Under the pieces are notes generated by a model. The model ran no database searches and had not been told where the DNA came from. It worked only from the letters and a program-made list of their open reading frames with translations. From Pseudomonas sp. RSB 5.4 (GTDB lineage: Bacteria; Pseudomonadota; Gammaproteobacteria; Pseudomonadales; Pseudomonadaceae), in the NCBI RefSeq assembly GCF_037126175.1, contig NZ_CP146986.1:6076501-6140500 (forward strand): a stretch of DNA of 64,000 bases. The letters run 5' to 3'. The position numbers were made by a program, and so were the translations under genes. This document shows positions 42,400-52,060 of the stretch, piece after piece (position 1 is the stretch's first letter; each line of letters starts with the position of its first letter).

Positions 42400-42987
42400 A
42401 TGAGTCGTGAAGCCCTGCAGGAATCGCTGTCCGCAGTGATGGATAACGAAGCGGACGAACTGGAATTGCGTCGAGTGATCAATGCACTGGACGATGTTGA
42501 AACCCGTGAGACCTGGGCTCGTTATCAGATCGCTCGGGCAGCGATGCACAAGGATCTGCTACTTCCGCGTCTGGACATTGCTGCGGCAGTTTCTGCTGCG
42601 CTGGAAGACGAAACGGCTCCAGCCAAAGTATCCCGTGGCCCATGGCGCAATCTTGGCCGTCTGGCCGTTGCAGCGTCGGTGACTGTTGCGGTGCTGGCCG
42701 GTGTGCGCCTGTACAATCAGGACGAAATCGCTGGCGTCGAGCTGGCCCAGCAGTCCAATCAGCCTTCGCTGGTTGCGCCTCAGGTCAAAGGCCCGGCTGT
42801 TCTGGCAGGCTACAAGGAAAGCTCGGAAACCACAGGCCCGATGGCCAACGGCGTACTGCAAGGTCAGCCAGGCTGGCACGATCAGCGTCTGCCAGGCTAT
42901 CTGCGTCAGCATGCCCAGCAGGCTGCACTGAAAGGTACTGAAAGCGCACTGCCTTATGCGCGTGCAGCAAGCATGGAAAACCGTTAA
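42400..42987 (+). CDS. mucA: anti-sigma factor MucA
   Basis: A 195-residue inner-membrane protein. The N-terminal RseA domain (REALQESLSAVMDNEADELELRRV...) binds AlgU in the cytoplasm, a single membrane segment lies at about 84-104 (LGRLAVAASVTVAVLAGVRL), and the periplasmic part (about 90 residues) binds MucB and is cut by AlgW-type proteases. The frame is intact, so no mucoid-type truncation is present. It follows algU by 30 bases. Confidence 0.95.
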   Translation: MSREALQESLSAVMDNEADELELRRVINALDDVETRETWARYQIARAAMHKDLLLPRLDIAAAVSAALEDETAPAKVSRGPWRNLGRLAVAASVTVAVLAGVRLYNQDEIAGVELAQQSNQPSLVAPQVKGPAVLAGYKESSETTGPMANGVLQGQPGWHDQRLPGYLRQHAQQAALKGTESALPYARAASMENR

Positions 42988-42995
42988 GGAGGATC

Positions 42996-43958
42996 ATGCG
43001 CGCCATACCTCTACTTTCGCTTCTGCTTGGCGGCTGGTTCGTTGTTCCAGCCCATGCCGACGAGGCTCAGGACTGGTTGACCCGCCTGGGCCAGGCCGAG
43101 CAGCAGCAAAGCTTCCACGGCACTTTCGTATACGAGCGTAACGGTAGTTTTTCTACCCACAACATCTGGCATCGTGTCCAGAATGGCCAGGTCCGTGAGC
43201 GTTTGCTTCAGCTCGATGGCTCGGCGCAGGAAGTCGTGCGCGTTGATGGACATACTCAATGCGTCAGCGGCACCCTGATTGCGGGGTTGGGAGACTCACC
43301 CAACTCGAACGCTCGTTCGCTTGATCCCCAAAAGCTGAAAAACTGGTATGACCTTGCTGTCATCGGCAAGTCGCGCGTGGCCGGGCGTGATGCGGTCATC
43401 GTATCGCTTACGCCTCGTGACCAGCATCGCTACGGTTTCGAACTGCATCTGGATAAACAGACTGGTTTGCCACTCAAGTCGTTGCTGCTCAATGACAAGG
43501 GGCAGTTACTCGAGCGCTTCCAGTTCACCAGCCTTGATACCGCTGATGCCCCTTCTGACAAAGATCTGCAACCTGGCACCGATTGCAAGGCAATCACCCT
43601 CGACAGTGACAAGGCCTCCGCCGTGAAGACGGCCCAGGTTTGGCACTCGGACTGGCTGCCTCCGGGGTTTGTGCTGACCAGCAGTACCTCGCATAAAGAC
43701 CCGGAAACCAAGACTCAGGTCAGCAGCCTGATGTATGACGACGGGCTGGCGCGGTTTTCGGTGTTTCTGGAGCCGTTGAACGGCGCGACAGTCACCGATA
43801 CCCGCACACAGCTCGGGCCGACCGTCGCTGTTTCCCGCCGCCTGACCACACCTGAAGGCGAAATGATGGTGACGGTGGTCGGTGAAATACCCATTGGCAC
43901 GGCCGAACGGATTGCCCTGTCGATGCGCAACGATGGCGCTGCAACCAGCAAGCAGTGA
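42996..43958 (+). CDS. mucB: periplasmic sensor/regulator MucB (RseB)
   Basis: A 320-residue protein with a signal peptide (LLSLLLGGWFVVPAHADEA). The two-domain RseB fold is visible: an N-terminal part with QSFHGTFVYERNGSFSTHNIWHR and a C-terminal part with WHSDWLPPGFVLTSS and VYDDGLA-like text (MYDDGLARFSVFLEP). MucB shields the periplasmic domain of MucA from proteolysis and senses lipids such as LPS or mislocalised lipoproteins. It follows mucA by 8 bases. Confidence 0.95.
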   Translation: MRAIPLLSLLLGGWFVVPAHADEAQDWLTRLGQAEQQQSFHGTFVYERNGSFSTHNIWHRVQNGQVRERLLQLDGSAQEVVRVDGHTQCVSGTLIAGLGDSPNSNARSLDPQKLKNWYDLAVIGKSRVAGRDAVIVSLTPRDQHRYGFELHLDKQTGLPLKSLLLNDKGQLLERFQFTSLDTADAPSDKDLQPGTDCKAITLDSDKASAVKTAQVWHSDWLPPGFVLTSSTSHKDPETKTQVSSLMYDDGLARFSVFLEPLNGATVTDTRTQLGPTVAVSRRLTTPEGEMMVTVVGEIPIGTAERIALSMRNDGAATSKQ

Positions 43959-44050
43959 GCTGATTTCAGTCATTTCCACTTCTTCTTCGAGACGTAGATG
44001 AAATGTTTGCTCAGCATTTTCATTTGCAAATCACCCGAAAGTTTTTTATA

Positions 44051-44074
44051 GGTCAGAGCCTCACGGCTCTGGCC
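44051..44074 (+). terminator. hairpin in the mucB-mucD gap
   Basis: GGTCAGAGCC-TCAC-GGCTCTGGCC makes a 10-bp stem with one G-T pair, followed by TTGTCTGTTGTTC rather than a strong T-tract. It could attenuate transcription between mucB and mucD or mark where mucC sits in other species. Confidence 0.45.
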
Positions 44075-44168
44075 TTGTCTGTTGTTCCCGGAACAAAAAT
44101 GCCGGCCCGCGGTTCCCGGTGTTCCTTGCTCCATATCGCTTAACCCTGCTCGTCGTAACGGGAGCTGT

Positions 44169-45599
44169 ATGTCGATACTTAGCTTGAAGTCTTATCTCTC
44201 CATTTTCGCCACCGTGCTGGTGCTCGGTCAGGCTGTTCCCGCTGCCCAGGCGGCCGACTTGCCGGACTTCACCCAACTGGTTGAACAGGCCTCGCCTGCG
44301 GTGGTGAACATCAGTACCACGCAGAAGCTGCCGGATCGCAAAGTGAACCAGCAGATGCCTGACCTGGAAGGCTTGCCGCCGATGCTGCGCGAGTTCTTCG
44401 AGCGTGGCATGCCGCCTCAGCAGCGTTCGCCACGCGGTGATCGCCAGCGTGAAGCGCAATCGCTGGGTTCGGGCTTCATCATTTCCTCGGATGGCTACAT
44501 CCTGACCAACAACCATGTGATTGCCGATGCCGACGAAATCCTCGTGCGTCTGGCTGATCGCAGTGAAATGAAAGCGAAGCTGATCGGCACCGACCCGCGT
44601 TCCGACGTGGCCCTGCTGAAAATCGATGGCAAGGATCTGCCGGTGCTCAAGCTCGGCAAGTCCCAGGACTTGAAGGCTGGTCAGTGGGTCGTAGCGATCG
44701 GTTCGCCGTTCGGCTTTGACCATACCGTGACTCAGGGCATCGTCAGCGCCGTCGGCCGTAGCCTGCCGAACGAAAACTACGTGCCGTTCATCCAGACCGA
44801 CGTGCCGATCAACCCGGGTAACTCCGGTGGCCCGCTGTTCAACCTGAATGGTGAAGTGGTCGGGATCAACTCGCAGATCTACACCCGTTCCGGTGGTTTC
44901 ATGGGTGTGTCGTTCGCCATCCCGATTGACGTAGCCATGGACGTTTCCAATCAGCTGAAAAGCGGTGGCAAGGTCAGTCGCGGTTGGCTGGGTGTGGTCA
45001 TCCAGGAAGTAAACAAGGATCTGGCGGAGTCGTTCGGTCTTGATAAGCCGGCCGGTGCGCTGGTTGCGCAGATTCAGGATGACGGTCCGGCAGCCAAGGG
45101 CGGCCTGCAAGTGGGTGACGTGATCCTGAGCATGAACGGTCAGCCGATCGTCATGTCCGCCGACCTGCCACACCTGGTCGGTGCGCTGAAGGCTGGCGCC
45201 AAGGCCAACCTCGAAGTGATTCGTGACGGCAAGCGCAAGAATGTCGAGCTGACAGTCGGCGCAATTCCGGACGAAGACAAAGAGCTGGCATCGCTACCGA
45301 AATCCGGCGCGGAAAGCAGCAGCAACCGCCTCGGTGTGTCGGTGGTCGAATTGACCGATGAGCAGAAGAAAGCCTACGACCTCAAAGGCGGCGTGGTCAT
45401 CAAGGACGTCCAGGATGGTCCTGCAGCCCTGATCGGTCTGCAGCCGGGTGATGTGATCACTCACCTGAACAACCAGGCCATCGGCTCCACCAAGGAGTTC
45501 GGCGAGATCGCCAAGGCGCTGCCGAAGAATCGTTCGGTGTCGATGCGCGTTCTGCGTCAAGGCCGGGCCAGCTTCATCACCTTCAAACTGGCTGAATAA
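44169..45599 (+). CDS. mucD: periplasmic serine protease MucD (DegP-like)
   Basis: A 476-residue HtrA-family protease from ATG 44169 (CGGGAGC upstream). The signal peptide ends near PAAQAADLP. The catalytic triad is H116 (LTNNHVIAD), D146 (RSDVALLK) and S219 (NPGNSGGPLF). Two PDZ domains follow at about 260-350 and 375-470. It removes misfolded periplasmic proteins and limits AlgU activation. It begins 210 bases after mucB with no mucC between. Confidence 0.95.
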   Translation: MSILSLKSYLSIFATVLVLGQAVPAAQAADLPDFTQLVEQASPAVVNISTTQKLPDRKVNQQMPDLEGLPPMLREFFERGMPPQQRSPRGDRQREAQSLGSGFIISSDGYILTNNHVIADADEILVRLADRSEMKAKLIGTDPRSDVALLKIDGKDLPVLKLGKSQDLKAGQWVVAIGSPFGFDHTVTQGIVSAVGRSLPNENYVPFIQTDVPINPGNSGGPLFNLNGEVVGINSQIYTRSGGFMGVSFAIPIDVAMDVSNQLKSGGKVSRGWLGVVIQEVNKDLAESFGLDKPAGALVAQIQDDGPAAKGGLQVGDVILSMNGQPIVMSADLPHLVGALKAGAKANLEVIRDGKRKNVELTVGAIPDEDKELASLPKSGAESSSNRLGVSVVELTDEQKKAYDLKGGVVIKDVQDGPAALIGLQPGDVITHLNNQAIGSTKEFGEIAKALPKNRSVSMRVLRQGRASFITFKLAE

Positions 45600-45616
45600 T
45601 CCGGTTGCGGTGAAAT

Positions 45617-45647
45617 AAAAAACCGCCTCGAAAGAGGCGGTTTTTTT
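45617..45647. terminator. terminator after mucD
   Basis: AACCGCCTC-GAAA-GAGGCGGTT is a perfect 9-bp stem with a GNRA loop and A/T tracts on both sides, and ends the algU operon. It lies between convergent mucD and bepA and can act both ways. Confidence 0.93.
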
Positions 45648-45678
45648 ATGCCTGAAACAATGTTTCGAGGACGAAAAC

Positions 45679-47112
45679 TCAGCCCATCATGTCCTTGATC
45701 ATGCGCTCCTGCTCCATCAGCTCACGCTGGCGTGCATCGATCCGCGAGGACAGCGGGAAGTTGCTGCCAGCCTTGCGTTTGGCAAAGTCGAGCTGCTGGA
45801 TCGCCTGACGATAATCACCCACCAGCGCAAAGTATTCGGCGCGAGCCTGATGCAAGCCGATGATGTTCCCTGACAAGCCACGGGTTTCGGCAACCTGATA
45901 CCACACGTCCGGATCGTTCGGGCGGGATTTGAGCAGGCCTTCAAGGGCTTTCTCCGCGTCGGCGGTGCGATTCTGTTTCAGTAACAGATCGACGCGAACC
46001 TGATTCAGCGGGTAGTTGCCCGGATATTGCGTGAGCATCCGGTCAACCCGCGTTTGCGCATCCGGCAGGCGGTTGTTGGTGATGTCCAGGTCGATCTGCG
46101 CGAGGTTGTAGATGATCTCGTTCGGCGACTTGGCCAGCAACTGCTTGAGGTTCTCCCGCGCTTCATTGAGCTGAGCGCCTTTGATCTGGGCGATCGCCAG
46201 GCCATAGCGCGCCACGTCGTTTTTCGGGTTCTCGTCCAGTTGGGCGCGGAAGCGCTTGGCGCCCAGGCCCGGAGTTTCTTCATAGATCAGTTGGACGCGG
46301 GCACGAATCAACTGATAGCGCATGCTGTCTTCGATACCGCCCTGTGGTGCCTGCTCGGCGCGGTTGCGGGTGTCGGCGATACGCGATTCGGTGACCGGGT
46401 GAGTCAGCAGAAATTCCGGCGGCTTGGCGTCGAAGCGATACTGGCGCATCAGGCGCTCGAACATGGTCGGCATCGAACGCGGGTCGTAGCCGGCCTTTTC
46501 CAGATTGAGAATGCCGATGCGGTCGGCTTCCTGTTCGTTCTGGCGCGAGAAGGTGCGTTGCGATTGAATCGCCGCGGCCTGAGTGCCGGCGATGGTCGCG
46601 ATCCCGGCATCACCGCCCCCGGCGGCGGCAATCACGATCCCGGCGAGCAGCGCCGCCATCATCGGCACCTGCATCCGCTGCGAAGCCTCGACGCCGCGCG
46701 CGAAGTGGCGTTGCGACAAGTGAGCCAGTTCGTGGGCCAGTACCGAAGCGTATTCGCCTTCAGTCTGCGCGTTGAGGAACAGCCCGCCGTTGACCCCGAC
46801 CACGCCACCCGGCGCCGCGAAGGCGTTGAGTTGCGGGCTGTTGATCAGGATGAACTCCAGACGGCGGTCAGTCACCTGGCTGGTTTCCACCAGCTTATAG
46901 ACGCTGGACTCGACGTAGTCCTTGAGTTGCGGATCGTTGAGCTGTGCAACCTGGCTGCGCAACATGGCCAGCCAGGCGCGGCCGAGCTGGTATTCCTGTT
47001 GCGGTGAGACAATGGCAGAACTGGCGTCGCCAAGTGACGGCAGATCGTCGGCAAAGCCCGGTGAGGCGAGCAGGCAAGCGAGCGTCAGCAGGGTAGGGCG
47101 CAGAAATGTCAT
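45679..47112 (-). CDS. bepA: M48 family periplasmic metalloprotease BepA (YfgC)
   Basis: A 477-residue protein from ATG 47112. The signal peptide ends LLASPGFADD. The zinc site is HELAH (127-131) with the third ligand in NEQEADRIG. The C-terminal half has TPR-like repeats (about 300-460). BepA helps assemble LptD in the outer membrane and degrades stalled forms together with the BAM complex. The envelope role fits its place near the mucD and bamC genes. Confidence 0.9.
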   Translation of the reverse strand: MTFLRPTLLTLACLLASPGFADDLPSLGDASSAIVSPQQEYQLGRAWLAMLRSQVAQLNDPQLKDYVESSVYKLVETSQVTDRRLEFILINSPQLNAFAAPGGVVGVNGGLFLNAQTEGEYASVLAHELAHLSQRHFARGVEASQRMQVPMMAALLAGIVIAAAGGGDAGIATIAGTQAAAIQSQRTFSRQNEQEADRIGILNLEKAGYDPRSMPTMFERLMRQYRFDAKPPEFLLTHPVTESRIADTRNRAEQAPQGGIEDSMRYQLIRARVQLIYEETPGLGAKRFRAQLDENPKNDVARYGLAIAQIKGAQLNEARENLKQLLAKSPNEIIYNLAQIDLDITNNRLPDAQTRVDRMLTQYPGNYPLNQVRVDLLLKQNRTADAEKALEGLLKSRPNDPDVWYQVAETRGLSGNIIGLHQARAEYFALVGDYRQAIQQLDFAKRKAGSNFPLSSRIDARQRELMEQERMIKDMMG

Positions 47113-47210
47113 GCACAAAGCCTTAGAAGACAAAGACCTTACTGTAGCCGGACACCGGGCTTGCGACCAGATATTCTAGGCGCCTCAACCAACTGATCCG
47201 GAGTGACGCA

Positions 47211-47450
47211 ATGACCGACCCTGTAGCCCATGACTGTGAACTGGACGCCAGTGGTCTGAATTGCCCGTTGCCGTTGCTCAAGGCCAAAATGGAACTCAAC
47301 AAGCTGCCCAGTGGCGCCGTGCTCAAGGTGATCGCCACGGATGCCGGCTCGCAGCGCGACTTCCGCACCTTTGCCCGTCTGGCCGGTCATACGCTGCTGC
47401 GCGAAGAAGACGAAGCAGGCGTCTACCGTTACTGGCTGAAAAAAGCCTGA
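47211..47450 (+). CDS. TusA-family sulfurtransferase
   Basis: A 79-residue protein with the active-site C-P-x-P motif (LNCPLPLLKAK, C18) and the SirA/TusA/YeeD fold (LDASGLNCPLPLL ... TDAGSQRDFRTFARLAGH). It passes sulfur as a persulfide. Its relative in P. aeruginosa (PA1006) lies in the same gene order and has been tied to molybdenum-cofactor maturation. It is divergent from bepA and 32 bases upstream of perM. Confidence 0.9.
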   Translation: MTDPVAHDCELDASGLNCPLPLLKAKMELNKLPSGAVLKVIATDAGSQRDFRTFARLAGHTLLREEDEAGVYRYWLKKA

Positions 47451-47482
47451 AACCGACAGCGTAAAAGACCTAAGGATTATTG

Positions 47483-48553
47483 ATGTTCAAAGTGTTACGC
47501 GACTGGATTCAGCGCTACTTTTCCGATGAAGAGGCGGTGGTGCTGGCGGTGCTGCTGTTTCTCGCCTTTACCGCGGTGCTTACCCTCGGAGGGATGCTCG
47601 CGCCGGTATTGGCTGGGATGGTGCTGGCGTATCTGATGCAGGGGCTGGTGCTCGCTCTTGAGCGCATGCGCTTGCCTGGTGCGGCGGCGGTGGGGCTGGT
47701 GTTCGCGCTGTTCATGGGCGTGTTGCTGGTGTTCATCGTGGTGGTCTTGCCGCTGCTGTGGCATCAGTTGATCACGCTGTTCAACGAACTTCCGGGCATG
47801 CTCGCCAAGTGGCAGTCGCTGCTGTTGCTGCTGCCGGAGCGCTATCCGCATCTGGTCTCCGACGAGCAGGTACTGCAGGCCATCGAAGCGGCGCGTGGCG
47901 AGATCGGCAAGTTCGGCCAATGGGCGCTGACCTTCTCGCTGTCGAGCCTGCCGCTGCTGGTCAACATCATGATCTATCTGGTGCTGGTACCGATCCTGGT
48001 GTTCTTCTTCCTCAAGGATCGGGCCATGATCGGCGAGTGGGTGCGCGGCTATCTGCCCCGTGAGCGGGCGCTGATCACCCGCGTGGCGCAGGAAATGAAT
48101 CGGCAGATCGCCAATTACATTCGCGGCAAGGTCATCGAGATCGTGATCTGTGGCGGTGTGACCTATATCGCGTTCGTCGCCCTTGGCCTTAACTATGCGG
48201 CGCTGCTGGCGTTGCTGGTCGGGGTGTCAGTGGTGGTGCCGTACGTCGGCGCGGTGGTGGTGACCGTGCCGGTGCTGCTGATTGCCTTGTTCCAGTGGGG
48301 CTGGAGCGATCAGTTCATCTATCTGATGGCGGTCTACGGGATCATTCAGACCCTGGATGGCAACGTGCTGGTGCCGTTGCTGTTTTCCGAGGCGGTCAAC
48401 CTGCACCCGGTGGCGATCATCTGCGCGGTGCTGTTGTTTGGCGGGCTATGGGGATTCTGGGGGGTGTTCTTCGCGATTCCGCTGGCGACGCTGTTCAAGG
48501 CAGTGCTGGATGCGTGGCCGCGCAAGGAGCCGGTTGTAGCTCCGTTACTTTAA
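47483..48553 (+). CDS. perM: AI-2E family transporter PerM
   Basis: A 356-residue membrane protein from ATG 47483 (AAGGA upstream). It has about eight hydrophobic segments, a central soluble stretch (residues about 95-160, PERYPHLVSDEQVLQAIEAAR), VPIMVFFFLKDR-like text (VPILVFFFLKDR) and GLNYAALLALLVGVSVVVPYVGA. The family includes TqsA (AI-2 exporter) and Na+/H+ antiporters, so the substrate is uncertain. A REP element follows. Confidence 0.88.
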   Translation: MFKVLRDWIQRYFSDEEAVVLAVLLFLAFTAVLTLGGMLAPVLAGMVLAYLMQGLVLALERMRLPGAAAVGLVFALFMGVLLVFIVVVLPLLWHQLITLFNELPGMLAKWQSLLLLLPERYPHLVSDEQVLQAIEAARGEIGKFGQWALTFSLSSLPLLVNIMIYLVLVPILVFFFLKDRAMIGEWVRGYLPRERALITRVAQEMNRQIANYIRGKVIEIVICGGVTYIAFVALGLNYAALLALLVGVSVVVPYVGAVVVTVPVLLIALFQWGWSDQFIYLMAVYGIIQTLDGNVLVPLLFSEAVNLHPVAIICAVLLFGGLWGFWGVFFAIPLATLFKAVLDAWPRKEPVVAPLL

Positions 48554-48584
48554 AACCGGATTATTCGTTGAGGCTTATGGCCCC

Positions 48585-48647
48585 TTCGCGAGCAAGCCCG
48601 CTCCCACAGTTGACCGAGGTCTATGTGGGAGCGGGCTTGCTCGCGAA
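48585..48647. repeat. REP-type inverted pair (family A)
   Basis: Inverted family-A units at 48585-48609 and about 48624-48647 with a short centre, between convergent perM and bcp. Confidence 0.9.
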
Positions 48648-48674
48648 AGCGTCAGTGAAAACGACGCAGAAATG

Positions 48675-49148
48675 TCAGGCCTTATTCAGGGCCTGAGCCG
48701 CAGCCAGCACCGCATCAACATGCCCCGGCACTTTCACGCCGCGCCATTCCTGACGCAGCACCCCGTTCTTGTCGATCAGGAACGTGCTGCGATCAACGCC
48801 CAGGTATTCCTTGCCGTACAGCTTCTTCAGCTTGATCACGTCGAACAGTTGGCAGACGGCTTCATCCTTGTCGCTGATCAGCTCGAACGGGAATTCCTGC
48901 TTGCACTTGAAGTTCTCGTGGGATTTCAGGCTGTCGCGGGAAATACCGAAGATTTCCGTGTTGGCAGCCTGGAACGCCGTGTACTGGTCACGAAAACCCT
49001 GGCCTTCGGTGGTGCAACCCGGGGTGCTGTCCTTCGGATAGAAGTAGATCACCACTTGCTTGCCCTTCAGGGCGGACAGGCTGACGGTCTGCCCGCTGGT
49101 GGCAGGTGCTTCGAAATCCGCAACCGGTTGGTCGATGACAACGGCCAT
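48675..49148 (-). CDS. bcp: thioredoxin-dependent peroxiredoxin Bcp/PrxQ
   Basis: A 157-residue peroxiredoxin. The peroxidatic cysteine is C45 in KDSTPGCTTEG. The position five residues later, which is the resolving cysteine C50 in E. coli Bcp, is Q50 here, so it should work as a 1-Cys enzyme or use a later cysteine (C82 or C97 region). It reduces H2O2 and organic peroxides in the cytoplasm. It lies 10 bases downstream of gcvR and is probably in the same transcript. Confidence 0.93.
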   Translation of the reverse strand: MAVVIDQPVADFEAPATSGQTVSLSALKGKQVVIYFYPKDSTPGCTTEGQGFRDQYTAFQAANTEIFGISRDSLKSHENFKCKQEFPFELISDKDEAVCQLFDVIKLKKLYGKEYLGVDRSTFLIDKNGVLRQEWRGVKVPGHVDAVLAAAQALNKA

Positions 49149-49158
49149 GAAAGCTTCC

Positions 49159-49719
49159 TTACATTGGGTTTTGTGGGCGCCAGGGTTCGATCAGCGCGTC
49201 CAGGTTCATTGCGTCGGCGAAGTCCAGGAACTGGTCGCGCAGCCAGCTGATCTGGGTGCCGGCCGGCAGCGTCACAGTGAATGTGGCATTGAGCATGGTG
49301 CCGCCGGTCTGCGGCGCCTGATAGGTATCGCAGGTCAGGTTTTCCAGCTCGACGTTGTGATCCATGAAGAACTGGCACAGCTCGTTGATGATGTCCGGGC
49401 GATACGCCGAGCTGACATAGGCCACGTACGGCAGGGCCTGTGGGCGATTTTCCAGCGCGGCACTGCGCACCACGTTGACGGTAAAGGCGTGGCGCTTGGC
49501 CAGGCCCGACAGGCTGCCTTCGAGACGGGCCAGGGCGTCCCAGCTGCCGGAGATTTCCAGCACCAGGGCGCTGCATTCGCCATGGCGAGTCAGACGGGAG
49601 GTGACGACGGCGCAGCGATTTTCATGGCTGGCGCGGCACAGGACGTTAGTCAGCTCCATGGGGTTGGCGCCAAGGGCACTGATGACAAGGAATTGTTCGC
49701 GAACTGTGGGGGTGGACAT
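49159..49719 (-). CDS. gcvR: glycine cleavage system transcriptional repressor GcvR
   Basis: A 186-residue protein with two ACT domains, one at about 8-80 (EQFLVISALGANPMELTNVLCRASHENRCAV) and one at about 95-170 (YVAYVSSAYRPDIINELCQFF, LENLTCDTY). In enteric bacteria GcvR binds glycine and the activator GcvA to repress the glycine cleavage operon. It is divergent from dapA and followed by bcp. Confidence 0.9.
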   Translation of the reverse strand: MSTPTVREQFLVISALGANPMELTNVLCRASHENRCAVVTSRLTRHGECSALVLEISGSWDALARLEGSLSGLAKRHAFTVNVVRSAALENRPQALPYVAYVSSAYRPDIINELCQFFMDHNVELENLTCDTYQAPQTGGTMLNATFTVTLPAGTQISWLRDQFLDFADAMNLDALIEPWRPQNPM

Positions 49720-50044
49720 GCAGCATTCCTAAAGCGATGAGCGGTCGGTAGGTCGATGGGCGTTGGCCGTCGGGATGCGTCTGCGCGTGCCGATTCAGAA
49801 AGCCCCGGGCCATGGCTCGCAATTCGCTCCAATATAGGCAGAGCGTGCAGCAGCGACACTGGAACGGGGCCTGGGTGGCCGACAGGGGAGGCTGGAGCCC
49901 GACGTACAAGCTGATCTGTACCGATCAAAGTCTGAAGGGTAGCGAAAACCGACGCCAAGGGGAATGGCGGCGCAGTACTTCGCTTGTGCAAGCATCTTGG
50001 CGCCAGTACCATTACCGCTCTCTTTTTCCGGCAGGAGCGTTTTC
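49720..50044. promoter_or_regulatory. divergent gcvR/dapA control region
   Basis: These 325 bases separate gcvR (-) and dapA (+). Open frames here are shadows without support. The A+T-rich AATATA around 49830 could belong to a -10 box, but no full promoter is convincing. No repeat or RNA gene was seen. Confidence 0.5.
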
Positions 50045-50923
50045 ATGATTCGGGGCAGTATGGTGGCACTGGTCACACCCATGGATGCACAAGGGCGTCT
50101 TGACTGGGACAGCCTCCGAAAACTCGTGGACTTCCACCTTGAAAACGGCACCCATGCCATTGTCGCGGTCGGTACCACCGGCGAGTCGGCAACCCTTGAT
50201 GTAGAAGAACACATCGCCGTCATCAAAGCCGTGGTCAAACAGGTTGCCGGCCGTATTCCGGTGATCGCCGGTACCGGCGCCAATTCGACCCGCGAAGCCG
50301 TCGAACTGACCCGCAACGCCAAGGAAGCCGGCGCCGACGCCTGCCTGCTGGTGGTTCCGTACTACAACAAGCCGACTCAGGAAGGCCTGTACCAGCACTT
50401 CAAGCACATTGCCGAAGCGGTCGACATTCCCCAGATTCTCTACAACGTTCCCGGCCGCACCTCCTGCGACATGCAGGCCGAGACCGTGATTCGCCTGTCC
50501 ACCGTGCCGAACATCATCGGCATCAAGGAAGCCACCGGCGACCTGAAACGCGCCAAAGCCATCATCGACGGCGTGAGCAAGGACTTCATCGTGCTGTCCG
50601 GCGATGATCCGACTGCGGTCGAGCTGATCCTGCTGGGCGGCAAAGGCAATATCTCCGTGACCGCCAACGTCGCCCCGCGCGAAATGGCTGATCTGTGCGA
50701 GGCTGCGCTGAATGGCGACGCCGACACCGCACGGGCAATCAACGAAAAACTGATGCCGCTGCACAAGGACCTGTTCATCGAAGCCAACCCGATTCCGGTG
50801 AAGTGGGCTTTGGTTGAAATGGGCCTGATGCACGAAGGCATCCGCTTGCCGCTGACCTGGCTGAGCGCTCCTTGTCATGAAACGCTTCGCACGGCCCTGC
50901 GCCAGTGCAGCGTCCTGGTTTAA
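50045..50923 (+). CDS. dapA: 4-hydroxy-tetrahydrodipicolinate synthase
   Basis: A 292-residue class I aldolase from ATG 50045 (GGAGCG upstream), the exact DapA length. The Schiff-base lysine is K161 (GIKEATGD), with Y133 (LYNVPGRT), R138, T44-T45 (GTTGES) and Y107, the full catalytic set. It condenses pyruvate with aspartate semialdehyde in the lysine/diaminopimelate pathway. It leads the run dapA-bamC-MBL-purC, with a 17-base gap to bamC. Confidence 0.97.
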   Translation: MIRGSMVALVTPMDAQGRLDWDSLRKLVDFHLENGTHAIVAVGTTGESATLDVEEHIAVIKAVVKQVAGRIPVIAGTGANSTREAVELTRNAKEAGADACLLVVPYYNKPTQEGLYQHFKHIAEAVDIPQILYNVPGRTSCDMQAETVIRLSTVPNIIGIKEATGDLKRAKAIIDGVSKDFIVLSGDDPTAVELILLGGKGNISVTANVAPREMADLCEAALNGDADTARAINEKLMPLHKDLFIEANPIPVKWALVEMGLMHEGIRLPLTWLSAPCHETLRTALRQCSVLV

Positions 50924-50940
50924 TTGAGGAAGTACAACGC

Positions 50941-52056
50941 ATGAAGCGAATGGCCGGACTTTCCGCACTTGCCTTGATTATCTCCAGCACCAGTGGCTGC
51001 GGATGGGTCTGGGGCCCGGAAGGTTATTTCCGTGACCGTGGTAGCGATTACCTGGAAGCGCAACAGACTCCACCGATGCAACTGCCACCGAATGTCAGCA
51101 CCTCCAAGCGTCTGGATCCGCTGTTGCCGATCCCGCGCAACGTGGCTGATGACACCGCCAAGGGCGAGTACGTGGTGCCGCGTCCACAACCGCTGTCGGC
51201 GATTGCCGACGCGACCGACTACTCGTTGCAGAAGAGCGGCGACTCGCGTTGGGTCATGGCCCAGCATCAGCCGGCCGAAGTCTGGCCAGTGGCGGTGCAG
51301 TTCTTCCAGGACAACGGTTTCCGTCTGGATGAACAGCGCCCGCAAACCGGCGAGTTCACGACTAAATGGCAGCATTCCGACGAACTGTCCGCCGCCATGG
51401 CCAAGCGCCTGAGCGCAGCCGGTGTCGGTGCCGACAGCGAAACCCGCGTGCGGGTGCGTATCGAGCCAGGCGTGCAGCGCAACACCAGTGAAATCTACGT
51501 GGTCAGCGCCGAGCGTCCTGCCGGCAGCACCGCCGATGTCGATTTCACCAACCGTTCGGTCAACACTGGCCTGGACGCTGCGCTGGTCGACGACATGCTC
51601 GCGAGCATGAGCCGGATCTCCGAGAAGGGCGGTTCGGTGTCGATGCTGGCTTCGCGTGACTTCGATACCCCAAGCCGTGTCAGCCTCAGCGAAGACGGTA
51701 GCGGCAACCCGGTACTGAACGTCGGTCCGGACCTGGATCGTGCCTGGTCGAGCGTCGGTCGTGCGCTGGAGCAAGGTCAGTGGCGCGTTGAAGACATCAA
51801 CCGCAGCCTGGGCCTGTACTACATCAACCTGGCCGAAAAAGCCGAGAAGAAAGACGACAAGCCTGGTTTCTTCAGCAGCCTGTTCGGCAGTGCGCCGACC
51901 AAGGAAGAAGTTGAAGCCCGCGCCGAGCGTTATCAGGTTCGCCTGAGCAAGGTCGGTGAAAACGTTCAGGTGACCGTCGAGAAGAACATCAACACCGTTG
52001 CGCCTGCCGATGTGGCACGCAAAGTGTTGAGCGTGATTCAGGACAATCTGGGCTGA
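50941..52056 (+). CDS. bamC: outer membrane assembly lipoprotein BamC (NlpB)
   Basis: A 371-residue lipoprotein with a signal ending SSTSGCGW. The unstructured N-terminal lasso region ([28 protein letters not shown]) that binds BamD is clear, followed by two helix-grip domains. BamC is a member of the beta-barrel assembly complex at the outer membrane. Pairing with dapA is widely conserved. Confidence 0.93.
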   Translation: MKRMAGLSALALIISSTSGCGWVWGPEGYFRDRGSDYLEAQQTPPMQLPPNVSTSKRLDPLLPIPRNVADDTAKGEYVVPRPQPLSAIADATDYSLQKSGDSRWVMAQHQPAEVWPVAVQFFQDNGFRLDEQRPQTGEFTTKWQHSDELSAAMAKRLSAAGVGADSETRVRVRIEPGVQRNTSEIYVVSAERPAGSTADVDFTNRSVNTGLDAALVDDMLASMSRISEKGGSVSMLASRDFDTPSRVSLSEDGSGNPVLNVGPDLDRAWSSVGRALEQGQWRVEDINRSLGLYYINLAEKAEKKDDKPGFFSSLFGSAPTKEEVEARAERYQVRLSKVGENVQVTVEKNINTVAPADVARKVLSVIQDNLG

Positions 52057-52060
52057 TCAC

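Noticed and set aside
44061..45173. A 370-codon frame opposite mucD
   Set aside because: mucD shows an intact protease triad; the opposite frame reads as a shadow with many His and Gln.
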